Assembly: GCF_005048155.1 (NCBI RefSeq)
Contig: NZ_SUMB01000002.1
Span: 496,001-560,000 of the forward strand
Length of the DNA: 64,000 nt
Origin: Streptomyces piniterrae
GTDB lineage: Bacteria > Actinomycetota > Actinomycetes > Streptomycetales > Streptomycetaceae
Direction of reading: 5' to 3'
A program made the translations under genes and the position numbers. Of this stretch, positions 7,550 to 15,006 are shown in pieces (position 1 is the stretch's first letter; every line of letters starts with the position of its first letter). The notes beneath the pieces were generated by a model. The model was not told the origin of the DNA, did no database searches, and worked only from the letters and a program-made list of their open reading frames with translations.

Positions 7550-8827
7550 GTGATCGTTACCGAGTGCGCCACCAGACCGACGGCCGTCGCGTTACCGACC
7601 GCGATGCCGGCTGCGGAGACCGTCCGGAAACCCGCGCCCGCAAAGGCCGTCGACGTTCACTTACCGGACCCGCTGTCCAAAGGCAGTGCCTGGAGGTCAT
7701 CCGCCACCGCGGGACAGCGGGTTCCATGCGTCCGAGACGGCCAACTGGCGGAGGTTCTGGCCGAATTGGGCAAACGGATCGGGCCGCTCTTCGCCCGACC
7801 AGAGCCGCGGGCGCAGGCGATGCAGTACGCCCTGGGGCTGCTCGCCGTCGGCGGTCGCAGTAATACCTGGCAGCTGGCCCAGCGGGTGGGCGACGCCTCC
7901 CCCTGGCGGATGCAGCGCCTGCTGACGCGCGCCCGCTGGGACGCCGAAGCCGTCCAGGACGCGGTCCGCGGCTATCTCTCCGAAAACCTGGGGCACCCGG
8001 GGGCGATGCTTGTGCTCGGCCAGAGCGACGCCCTGAAGAAGGGCGCGCAGACCGTCGCCGCGGCCCGTCAGTACACCGAGCTCACCCGCCGGGTCGAGAA
8101 CTGCCAGACCGCCGTCGTGACCGCCTATATCTCCCCGCGGGGACAGGCCCTGATGGACCGTGAACTGCATCTGCCGACGTCCTGGACCGTCGATCCGCAG
8201 CGCTGCGTCAAAGCCGGGGTCCCCGAGGGGCGCCTCGCGTACCGGACCAAGGCCGAGCTGGCGCGGGCGATGATCGAACGCACCATGAAATCGTCCGTGC
8301 CGTTCCAGTGGGTGTGCGGCGGGCAGGACTACGGGCAGGACGAGGCGCTCCGCGGCTGGCTTGAGAAGAAAGGTATCGGCTATGTCCTCGCCGTACCTGC
8401 CGGACGGCTCGACGCCGCATCGCTCGCAGCCGCCCCGCCGAGACAGCGCTGGTGGCCGTCCCCCGGAGTTCCTGGCGACCCCGCCACCGCCGGCCTATGG
8501 GCCCGGGTGCCGGCGCCGAGCGCCCCGAACTGGGGCCCCACCGCGCCTCCCTGTGAGGGCTTTGCCCGCTTCCTGCTGCTGCACCGCCGCCCCGACGCAC
8601 CGCGGACCGAGTGCTATCTGGTGCACGCCCCCAGGGACACCGGAACTCCCGCCATGGTGACCGCCGCCCAGGCCCGCGACCAGGCTCGGCGCTACCTGGA
8701 CGCGGCCCGGCTGCACACCGGGCTCGACCGGCACGAGATCCGCACCTGGACCGCCTGGTACCGGCATATCACGCTGTCCCTCATGGCCCTGGCGGCCCAT
8801 ACGGTCGCCATGAACCGGGCAGGCTGA
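7550..8827 (+). CDS. IS701-like transposase homologue with all DDE residues lost
   Basis: A 425-aa uninterrupted protein with clear IS701/DDE-superfamily character: NTWQLAQRVGDASPWRMQRL, ALKKGAQTVAAARQYT, NCQTAVVTAYISPRGQAL and a C-terminal AWYRHITLSLMALA. Compared with the family consensus as I know it, the first catalytic motif LDxTG reads LGQSD (Asp to Gly157). The second, TGDxxYG, reads CGGQDYG (Asp to Gly258). The position of the EECF motif before GLD reads RRYL (Glu to Arg). It should not transpose. No terminal inverted repeats were found around it. The GTG at 7550 has GGAGG seven bases upstream, giving a native-looking translation start. It lies just upstream of the sznE-like gene on the same strand, so it may have been co-opted. 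Confidence 0.8.
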   Translation: MIVTECATRPTAVALPTAMPAAETVRKPAPAKAVDVHLPDPLSKGSAWRSSATAGQRVPCVRDGQLAEVLAELGKRIGPLFARPEPRAQAMQYALGLLAVGGRSNTWQLAQRVGDASPWRMQRLLTRARWDAEAVQDAVRGYLSENLGHPGAMLVLGQSDALKKGAQTVAAARQYTELTRRVENCQTAVVTAYISPRGQALMDRELHLPTSWTVDPQRCVKAGVPEGRLAYRTKAELARAMIERTMKSSVPFQWVCGGQDYGQDEALRGWLEKKGIGYVLAVPAGRLDAASLAAAPPRQRWWPSPGVPGDPATAGLWARVPAPSAPNWGPTAPPCEGFARFLLLHRRPDAPRTECYLVHAPRDTGTPAMVTAAQARDQARRYLDAARLHTGLDRHEIRTWTAWYRHITLSLMALAAHTVAMNRAG

Positions 8828-8979
8828 GAGCCGCCCCGACTTCGGCCCGTACGCCCTGTCGTAGCGGGCGAATTCGACCGCACGTCACCCGGTTCGACGC
8901 TTATGGCGCCGCGCCGGGATGACCCCTGCCCGGAATGCGATTGCACCTCATTTCCTAGTGGGCGTCTGGGCGTTGATCG

Positions 8980-9003
8980 CCGGGAAGTTTTGCCAAATCC
9001 CGG
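8980..9003 (+). promoter_or_regulatory. Inverted repeat upstream of the sznE-like gene
   Basis: Arms CCGGGA and TCCCGG flank a 12-base AT-richer centre (agttttgccaaa) about 190 bases before the methyltransferase start. It lies in the 368-bp gap (8828-9195) that otherwise holds no supported gene. It could be an operator or a leader hairpin. Only the symmetry is seen. Confidence 0.35.
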
Positions 9004-9195
9004 ACAACCGATTCACGAAATCTCCAAGTACCGCAGTAGGAACGCACTCGGCAGGCGCAACCCCTTTCCCCTTGCCCGGTCCCCGCGGCGGATGGTGTCC
9101 TGAGCGAAGAACGACCCGCTTTGCCCCCATGGGCATGCCGCATCCCAGCGGCCGTCATTTCGGAATTCCTTCCGGAGGAGCGTGCACACACTGTC

Positions 9196-10281
9196 ATGAG
9201 TATTTCCGCCAACTCCCTGACCAACGGGAATACAGAATTCCGGGACGAGGAATTCACCGCGCTCGATGTCGACGGGTCTCCGGGGCTGCGTCTCGCGCTC
9301 GCCTCGTTGCAGACACAGGCACAGGAGCTGGACCGGCTGGTGACGGCCACGCTCGACACCATGGCCCGGCCCCGGGAGCAGCTCTCCTCGCACTCCACGG
9401 CCTTCGCCGAGATCGCCACCCGCTCGATCCCGCGCTGGCACTTCGCGATGCTCAACGACACCGAACGCAATGACGCCCTGATCGTGGCACTGGAGCGCCG
9501 GATCCCGGCCGGCGCCCATGTCCTGGACATCGGCACCGGCACCGGCCTGCTGGCCATGGCCGCGGCCCGGGCCGGCGCCGGCCGGGTCGTCACCTGCGAG
9601 GAGAATCCGCTGCTCGCCGAGATCGCCCGGCAGATCATCGCCCAGCACGGGATGTCCGACGTCATCACCGTGGTCAACAAGCGCTCCACCCACCTGGTGA
9701 TGGGCAGCGACCTGGAGCGCCCGGTGGACGTCATCATCTCCGAGGTCGTCGACTGCGGACTGATCGGCGAGGGACTGCTGCCCACGATGCGACACGCCCG
9801 GGAGCATCTGCTCGCCCCGGGCGGAGTGCTGATCCCCGGTGCGGCGCGGCTGTACGGGCAGCTCATCCAGAGCGAGGTGGCGAGCGGCCTCAACCGGGTG
9901 GGAAACGCCGGCGGGTTCGACGTATCGCTGATGAACGTGGCCTCGACCCGCGGGCACTTCCCCGTACGGCTGCACACCTGGCCGCACGACGTCCTCTCCG
10001 GCCCCGTCGAACTGCTCGACTTCGACCTGCTCACCGGCCCGCTGGCGGCCGGCAGCCGGGTGGTGCCGGTGCCGGCCACCGCCGCCGGACCGGCCCATGC
10101 GCTGGTCGCCTGGTTCGAACTGGACCTCGGCTCCGGAGTCGTACTGCGCAACTCTCCCGACAACGTCGGGTCCCACTGGATGCAGGCACTGATCCCGTTC
10201 GACAAGCCGGCCATGGTCGGCCCGGGAGACCGGCTGGACGTGGAACTGCACTGGACGGACTACAGCCTCTCCGCACGCTGA
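9196..10281 (+). CDS. sznE: PRMT-type arginine N-methyltransferase (SznE/StzE-like)
   Basis: A 361-aa class I SAM methyltransferase of protein-arginine-methyltransferase type. Motif I is VLDIGTGTGLLAMAAARAGA. The PRMT double-glutamate loop, which grips the guanidine group, reads SEVVDCGLIGEGLL. A beta-barrel-like C-terminal half follows and ends VELHWTDYSLSAR. In streptozotocin biosynthesis the family member SznE methylates free L-arginine to N-omega-methyl-L-arginine, the substrate of SznF. The next gene is an SznF homologue 39 bp downstream, so the same reaction is inferred. The ATG at 9196 is the only plausible in-frame start near GGAGGAG, although the spacing (~17 bases) is long. It differs from chromatin PRMTs in lacking any protein-binding extension. 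Confidence 0.88.
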   Translation: MSISANSLTNGNTEFRDEEFTALDVDGSPGLRLALASLQTQAQELDRLVTATLDTMARPREQLSSHSTAFAEIATRSIPRWHFAMLNDTERNDALIVALERRIPAGAHVLDIGTGTGLLAMAAARAGAGRVVTCEENPLLAEIARQIIAQHGMSDVITVVNKRSTHLVMGSDLERPVDVIISEVVDCGLIGEGLLPTMRHAREHLLAPGGVLIPGAARLYGQLIQSEVASGLNRVGNAGGFDVSLMNVASTRGHFPVRLHTWPHDVLSGPVELLDFDLLTGPLAAGSRVVPVPATAAGPAHALVAWFELDLGSGVVLRNSPDNVGSHWMQALIPFDKPAMVGPGDRLDVELHWTDYSLSAR

Positions 10282-10320
10282 GCATCCGCAACCACCCCAC
10301 AGGAAGGCCTACTCGATCCG

Positions 10321-11739
10321 ATGAGCCACACTTCGTTCCCCTACGAGCCGTACGAGCTCCACGGCAAGGAACTGCGCGACGCGGTCGTGCGCTATGCGAG
10401 CAATCCCATCTATCTCGACAACGAGGAGTGGGAGAACAGCGACAACCCCTACCGGCGCCAGCTGCGCCCACAGGTGCTCGCGCACCTGGACCTCGACCGC
10501 GTCCCGGGGCGCGACGAATTACTGGACTACAGCAGCCTCGCCGTGCAGCGGCTGCTCACCACCGTGTACGAGGCCGACCTGGTGTTTCTGCCCAAGTCGG
10601 GCCTGAAGGGCAAGTGGGAGGACTTCAGGCGGTTCTACAGCCCGACCAACCGGGCGCTCGGGGAGATGATCCGGCCCGCGCTGGAGCGGTATGCCTTCGG
10701 TTTCCTCGACAAGGAGGTGGAGACCTCCGGGGCATGGACGATCGAGAGCCTGGAAGCGTATCTGGTGTCGCTCAACGCCCATGAGCCGATGGATGCTTCG
10801 CTCTCCGAGAAGGCCATCGCCCGCTCCACCGACCGCGAGCGCGCGGCGCGTATGTGGCTCATCCAGTTCGCCCCGGACTTCCTCTCCGAGGCCTCGCCGA
10901 TGATCCGGAACGTGCTCGGCTACTACGGGGCCGCCCAGTCCGAATGGTTCAAGATCATCATCGATGAGTACGGCTACGGCGTCCATGACACCAAGCACAG
11001 CAAGCTCTTCGAGCGCACCCTGGAGTCGGTCGGACTGGAAGCCGACGTCCACCGGTACTGGCAGTACTACCTCAACAGCAGTCTGCTGATGAACAACTAC
11101 TTCCACTACCTGGGCAAGAACCACGAACTCTTCTTCCGCTACGTGGGCGCGCTCTACTACACCGAGGCCACGCTGGTGGACTTCTGCCGCCGGGCCACCG
11201 CACTGCTCAAGGAAGTCTTCGGCGACCGCGCCGACACCCAGTACTTCACCGAGCATGTGCACATCGACCAGCACCACGGCCGGATGGCGCTGGAGAAGCT
11301 GATCCGCCCGCTCGTCGCCGAGCACGGGGAGGAGATCATCCCGGAGATCGTCCGGGGCATCGAGGAATACCGCCGCATCCAGGACCTCGCCGACGAGGAC
11401 TTCGCCATGCAGATCGGCTGGATGGACAACGGCCCCGAGTTCAAGAAGCTGCACGCGCCGGTCTGGGACGCCATCAAGAGCGGCCGCGTCACCGCCCCGG
11501 TCGCCGACATCGTCGAGCCGCACGGCGAACTCTCCAACACCCACTGCCACGACGGAGACGAGCTGTGCCACATCGTCTCCGGGACGATGAAGTTCGTCTC
11601 CGGCTTCGACTCGCACCAGATCCTCGAAGCGGGCGAGGGCACCGTCATCCAGCGCAACCGTCTGCACGGGGCGATCATCGAGTCCGAGGAGTGCGTCTAT
11701 CAGATCCACTCGGTGGGGGACTACAAGAAGTGCATGTAG
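10321..11739 (+). CDS. sznF: Haem-oxygenase-like diiron / cupin N-nitrosating enzyme (SznF-like)
   Basis: A 472-aa three-part enzyme: an N-terminal helical dimerisation segment (about 1-140), a haem-oxygenase-like diiron domain (about 145-345) and a C-terminal cupin (about 385-472). Diiron ligands are visible as Glu190, Glu216, His226, Glu282, His312, Asp316 and His319. Cupin ligands are His408 and His410 (THCHDGDE) and His449 (RNRLHG). As I recall the SznF structure, every ligand matches at an offset of +1. SznF hydroxylates N-omega-methyl-L-arginine twice at the diiron site. Its cupin iron then rearranges the product to an N-nitrosourea, the streptozotocin warhead, which can also release nitric oxide. 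The preceding methyltransferase supplies the substrate. The stop overlaps the Rieske start. Confidence 0.93.
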   Translation: MSHTSFPYEPYELHGKELRDAVVRYASNPIYLDNEEWENSDNPYRRQLRPQVLAHLDLDRVPGRDELLDYSSLAVQRLLTTVYEADLVFLPKSGLKGKWEDFRRFYSPTNRALGEMIRPALERYAFGFLDKEVETSGAWTIESLEAYLVSLNAHEPMDASLSEKAIARSTDRERAARMWLIQFAPDFLSEASPMIRNVLGYYGAAQSEWFKIIIDEYGYGVHDTKHSKLFERTLESVGLEADVHRYWQYYLNSSLLMNNYFHYLGKNHELFFRYVGALYYTEATLVDFCRRATALLKEVFGDRADTQYFTEHVHIDQHHGRMALEKLIRPLVAEHGEEIIPEIVRGIEEYRRIQDLADEDFAMQIGWMDNGPEFKKLHAPVWDAIKSGRVTAPVADIVEPHGELSNTHCHDGDELCHIVSGTMKFVSGFDSHQILEAGEGTVIQRNRLHGAIIESEECVYQIHSVGDYKKCM

Positions 11740-12059
11740 TGACGTTCTCCGTGGCCGGCCGGAACAACTGCGCGGTGGTGGCCGGTGAACCGTATGTGTA
11801 CGCGCGGACCGACGAGGGGTGCTTTGTGATGCGGGCCCGCTGCCCGCACCGCGGCGGCCCGCTGCATTTGGCGGAGCTGGCCCCCGAGCGCAACCGGCTG
11901 GTGTGCCCCTGGCACGAGCGCAGGACGTCGCTGACCCGGCTGCGGCAGGAGATCCCCGCCGTACGCAGCGGCGACACCGTCACCGCGGTCTTCCCCGGGC
12001 GGCCCGACGCCGGAGTCAGTCTCGGGCACCGGCCGTTGTCGGTGGACCTGGCGGGGTGA
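11739..12059 (+). CDS. Small Rieske [2Fe-2S] ferredoxin-like protein
   Basis: A 106-aa protein that is essentially one Rieske domain. The cluster ligands are in CPHRGGPL (Cys-x-His) and CPWH (Cys-x2-His), 20 residues apart. The GTG start at 11739 shares a base with the sznF-like stop codon (TAGTG), so translation is coupled to it. Small Rieske proteins pass electrons to oxygenases or reductases. Here the obvious client is the diiron oxygenase encoded just upstream, but a separate tailoring step is possible. There is no catalytic oxygenase domain and no signal peptide. Confidence 0.88.
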   Translation: MTFSVAGRNNCAVVAGEPYVYARTDEGCFVMRARCPHRGGPLHLAELAPERNRLVCPWHERRTSLTRLRQEIPAVRSGDTVTAVFPGRPDAGVSLGHRPLSVDLAG

Positions 12060-12194
12060 CTTCGCAGCGCGGCCGGGACCTGGGACTCGCCCGTCCGGAC
12101 GGTCCCGGCCGCGGCTGATCGCCGCCGAACCCGGAGCAGAGCTCCGATCTGACCGAGACTCCGAGACTTCACCGAGCGGACAAGGAATCCTGCT

Positions 12195-13469
12195 GTGTCT
12201 CCGTATCCTTCCGGCAGCCCGGCCGTCATCGTCGACCCGTTCTCCTCCGGCGGCCTGTACGGCCCGGCCTTCCGCGCGGTGGGGGTCCCGACGGTCGCGG
12301 TCGTCTCGTATCCGGAGATCCCGCCGGCCTACGCCGGGTCCTTCCGCCCCGAGGACTTCGACGAGGTTCTGACCTGGAGCGGGGAGGAAGGCGCGCTGGT
12401 GATGCGGCTGCGCGAGCTGCGGCCGCGCTGTGTGCTGCCGGGCGCCGAGATCGGCGTGGAGCTCGCCGACCGGCTGGCGGCGTTGGTCGTCCCCGAAACG
12501 GCGAACGTGCCCGCACTGGCGGCGGCTCGGCGCCACAAGTACGCGATGGCGCGGGCCGTTGCCGCGGCCGGGCTGCCGGTGTTGCGGCAGCTGTGCTGCG
12601 ACGACCCTGACGAGATCGCCGCCTGGATCGACCGGGAGGGGCTGACCGGCCGCGACCTGGTGGTGAAGCCGCCGAAGAGCGCGAGCACGGACGGCGTGAC
12701 ACGGATCGTCGGCGGGCGGGGCTGGCGCCGGGAGTTCGAGGCACAGCTCGGACAGCTGAACCAGTGGCGGATCCGCAACGACCAGATGCTGGTGCAGGAA
12801 TACGCGACGGGCACCGAATACGTCGTGGACGTCTTCAGCCACGCGGGCACCCACACCGTCACCGACGTGTGCCGCTATCGCAAGGTCGACAGCGGTGGGC
12901 AGATGGCGGTGTACGAGTCCATGGACTGGCTGCCCGAGGACCGGCCCGAGGTACCGGAGCTGGTCGGCTACACCCGGGGCGTGCTGGACGCGGTCGGCTT
13001 CCGATGGGGGGCCGCACATGTCGAGGTGATGATGACCGCCGAGGGGCCACGGCTGATCGAGGTCAATGCCCGGCCGCACGGCGGTGGCCACCCCCGTTTC
13101 TGCCGCGCCGCGACCGGCGGCAGCCAAGTCGACCGTGCGGTGGCGTACTTCACCGGCCGGACTCCGGTGCCGTCCGGCTACCGGCTGCGCCGGCGGGTGC
13201 GGGTGGTGTTTCTGATCAGCCGGTCCGCCGGGGTGGTCCGCAATGCCGAAATTCTGCACGGTGTAAAGGAGATGACGAGCCATCACTTCTCTGCGGTGCC
13301 GGTGCGCAACGGCGACCGGATTGCCCCGACGAAGGATCTGCTGGGGACGCTGTCCCTCGGGTTCGTGGTGCTTGCCCACGAGGACCCGGCGCAGCTCGAC
13401 GCCGATCACGCCGCCATCCGGCGGATCGAGTCGCTGCTGAAGGTGGATCCGCAGGCGGACGCGGCATGA
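12195..13469 (+). CDS. ATP-grasp carboxylate-amine ligase
   Basis: A 424-aa ATP-grasp enzyme. The fold's marks are the lysine region DLVVKPPKSASTDGV, the acyl-phosphate loop region MLVQEYATGTEYVVDVF, and the Mg/ATP site HVEVMMTAEGPRLIEVNARP with GGGHPRFCRAATGG. The family joins a carboxylate to an amine through an acyl phosphate, as in L-amino acid ligases and BioC-like natural-product amide synthases. Placement between the Rieske gene and an amino-acid exporter suggests it ligates the arginine-derived N-nitroso amino acid, or a derivative, to another amino acid. That is inference. The GTG start at 12195 has AAGGA upstream. The gap to the previous gene is 135 bp. Confidence 0.9.
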   Translation: MSPYPSGSPAVIVDPFSSGGLYGPAFRAVGVPTVAVVSYPEIPPAYAGSFRPEDFDEVLTWSGEEGALVMRLRELRPRCVLPGAEIGVELADRLAALVVPETANVPALAAARRHKYAMARAVAAAGLPVLRQLCCDDPDEIAAWIDREGLTGRDLVVKPPKSASTDGVTRIVGGRGWRREFEAQLGQLNQWRIRNDQMLVQEYATGTEYVVDVFSHAGTHTVTDVCRYRKVDSGGQMAVYESMDWLPEDRPEVPELVGYTRGVLDAVGFRWGAAHVEVMMTAEGPRLIEVNARPHGGGHPRFCRAATGGSQVDRAVAYFTGRTPVPSGYRLRRRVRVVFLISRSAGVVRNAEILHGVKEMTSHHFSAVPVRNGDRIAPTKDLLGTLSLGFVVLAHEDPAQLDADHAAIRRIESLLKVDPQADAA

Positions 13470-13575
13470 GCCGTCCGGGGCCGGGTGCCGGCGGCTGCTT
13501 ATCCGTACTACACGCCTTCGGCCATGACCGCGGGCGCCTGCTAGTGCGCTGTGGAGAGCGCTGGGGGAGGCGGTC

Positions 13576-14232
13576 GTGATCAGCGGGTGGTTTCTGGGCA
13601 GTTCGCTGCTGGTGATCACCACTCCTGGACCGGACGCGGCACTGGTCGCCCAATTGGTGCTGCGCACCGGGCGGCGCGCCCCCGCGCTCGCCGCGGCGGC
13701 GGGCATGCTGACGGCGGGCGCCGCCCATGCGGCGCTGGCCATCAGCGGGGTCTCGCTGGTGCTCGCCGGCCGGCCTGAGCTGTTCACCGCCGTCCGCTGG
13801 TGCGGCGCGGCCGTCATGCTGATCTGGGGGATACGAGCGCTGCGCACCGCGCTCCGCCCGCACGGCCCGCACCCGCAGGACAGGCAGGGGCATGATGCCG
13901 GGCAACCCGCCCCGGCATCCCTGCGGCGCTGCTGGCTGCAGGGCCTGCTGTGCACCGGCACCAACCCCAAGGTCGGACTGTTCCTGCTGGCGTTTCTGCC
14001 GCAGTTCGTGCCGCCCGGGGACCCCCCGGCGCGGACCATGGCGGTGCTTGCCGTCGTCCATCTGTCCCTGGCGGCGCTGTGGCTCGCCTTTCTGAGCGGC
14101 GCCGTGCATCTGCTGCGCCGCTGGATGGCCGCGCGCCGGCCCGATGCGGGAGCCGGTCTGGCGCGAGTGGTCGAGGCGGTCGTGGGGACGGTGTTCATCG
14201 GTTTCGCCGTCCGGCTGGGACTCGGCGGATGA
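13576..14232 (+). CDS. LysE/RhtB-family amino-acid exporter
   Basis: A 218-aa inner-membrane protein with about six hydrophobic segments. It has the family's N-terminal signature TPGPDAALVAQLVLRTGRR and the central CTGTNPKVGLFLLAFLPQFV. LysE-family carriers export amino acids and small amino-acid derivatives by proton exchange. As the last plus-strand gene of the N-nitroso cassette it is the likely export route for the product or a toxic intermediate. The GTG at 13576 follows GGGGGAGG. Only 17 bp separate its stop from the convergent alkyltransferase stop. Confidence 0.92.
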   Translation: MISGWFLGSSLLVITTPGPDAALVAQLVLRTGRRAPALAAAAGMLTAGAAHAALAISGVSLVLAGRPELFTAVRWCGAAVMLIWGIRALRTALRPHGPHPQDRQGHDAGQPAPASLRRCWLQGLLCTGTNPKVGLFLLAFLPQFVPPGDPPARTMAVLAVVHLSLAALWLAFLSGAVHLLRRWMAARRPDAGAGLARVVEAVVGTVFIGFAVRLGLGG

Positions 14233-14249
14233 GCGATCGCGCCATCGGA

Positions 14250-14816
14250 TCAGTCCTGACACTCCAGGTCGAGCAGGAAACGCTTGGCGGCGACACCGCC
14301 CGCGTAACCCGTGAGCCGGCCCGAGGCACCGACGATGCGGTGGCAGGGCAGCACGACGCACAAGGGGTTCGCCCCCAGGGCCTTGCCCACCGCCCGCGCC
14401 GCGCTGGGGCGCTGCACTGCCGCGGCGAGCTCCCCGTATGTCGCCGTCTCGCCGTACGGAACGTGCTCGGCGACCGCCAGCACCACCTCCTTGCTGAACG
14501 GTGTGGCCAGGCTCGGGTCCAGCGGCACCGAGAAGGAGCGCCGTCTCCCCGCGAGGAAGGCGTCGAGCTGACCGCGCGCCTCCTGTATCACCCCGAGCCG
14601 GCCGGGGCCGGCCGCGGACTCGTCCACGCAGACCCGCGCACCCGCCGCGAGCCGTTGCCGTACGGCGTCCGGCGGGAAGAAGCCGCAGTACAGCAGGGCT
14701 TCATCGGTGGCGGCGAGCGCCAGACGACCGATCTGCGTGTGGTGTTCGGCGACCACCACGGTGTCCACCGCGGCGTTCGCCGCGCTGCGACTACTGGTCT
14801 GCATGACGTGCTGCAT
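14250..14816 (-). CDS. ogt: O6-alkylguanine-DNA alkyltransferase
   Basis: A 188-aa methylated-DNA-protein-cysteine methyltransferase. The acceptor cysteine is Cys158 in VVLPCHRIVGASGRLTGYAG. The arginine-finger helix region SAARAVGKALGANP and the YGETATYGEL motif are also present. It removes O6-alkyl groups from guanine by suicide transfer. The ATG at 14816 is chosen because GGAGG lies eight bases upstream. It converges on the LysE exporter with a 17-bp gap. N-nitroso-N-methyl compounds alkylate guanine O6, so self-protection is an attractive reading, although such genes are common in Streptomyces. Confidence 0.96.
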   Translation of the reverse strand: MQHVMQTSSRSAANAAVDTVVVAEHHTQIGRLALAATDEALLYCGFFPPDAVRQRLAAGARVCVDESAAGPGRLGVIQEARGQLDAFLAGRRRSFSVPLDPSLATPFSKEVVLAVAEHVPYGETATYGELAAAVQRPSAARAVGKALGANPLCVVLPCHRIVGASGRLTGYAGGVAAKRFLLDLECQD

Positions 14817-15006
14817 GACGTCTTCCTCCCGGCTGGGCGACATGGCTGGCTGTCTCTTACTCCGCGGCACCCGACGCGCCGCTGTATGGCACACGCGGCT
14901 GCATCCCCCACGGTGCTGATCCCGAACGCTGCTGTTCCCGCACTGCGCTGCTTCCCTCTTGCCGCGAGAGAGCTCACACCGCCATGGAGCCCACCCCGTG
15001 AGGGAC

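Noticed and set aside
7550..8827. Active insertion sequence interrupting the cluster
   Set aside because: No terminal inverted repeats or target duplication were found, and the catalytic residues are missing.
9196..11739. Azomycin-type (RohS) assignment for the diiron-cupin gene
   Set aside because: RohS has a similar architecture, but the PRMT-type methyltransferase neighbour fits the SznE/SznF pathway, and no RohP/RohQ/RohR-type genes are present.
11721..14198. 825-aa minus-strand open frame across the Rieske, ATP-grasp and LysE genes
   Set aside because: The plus strand encodes clear families with motifs and ribosome-binding sites. The minus frame has none.
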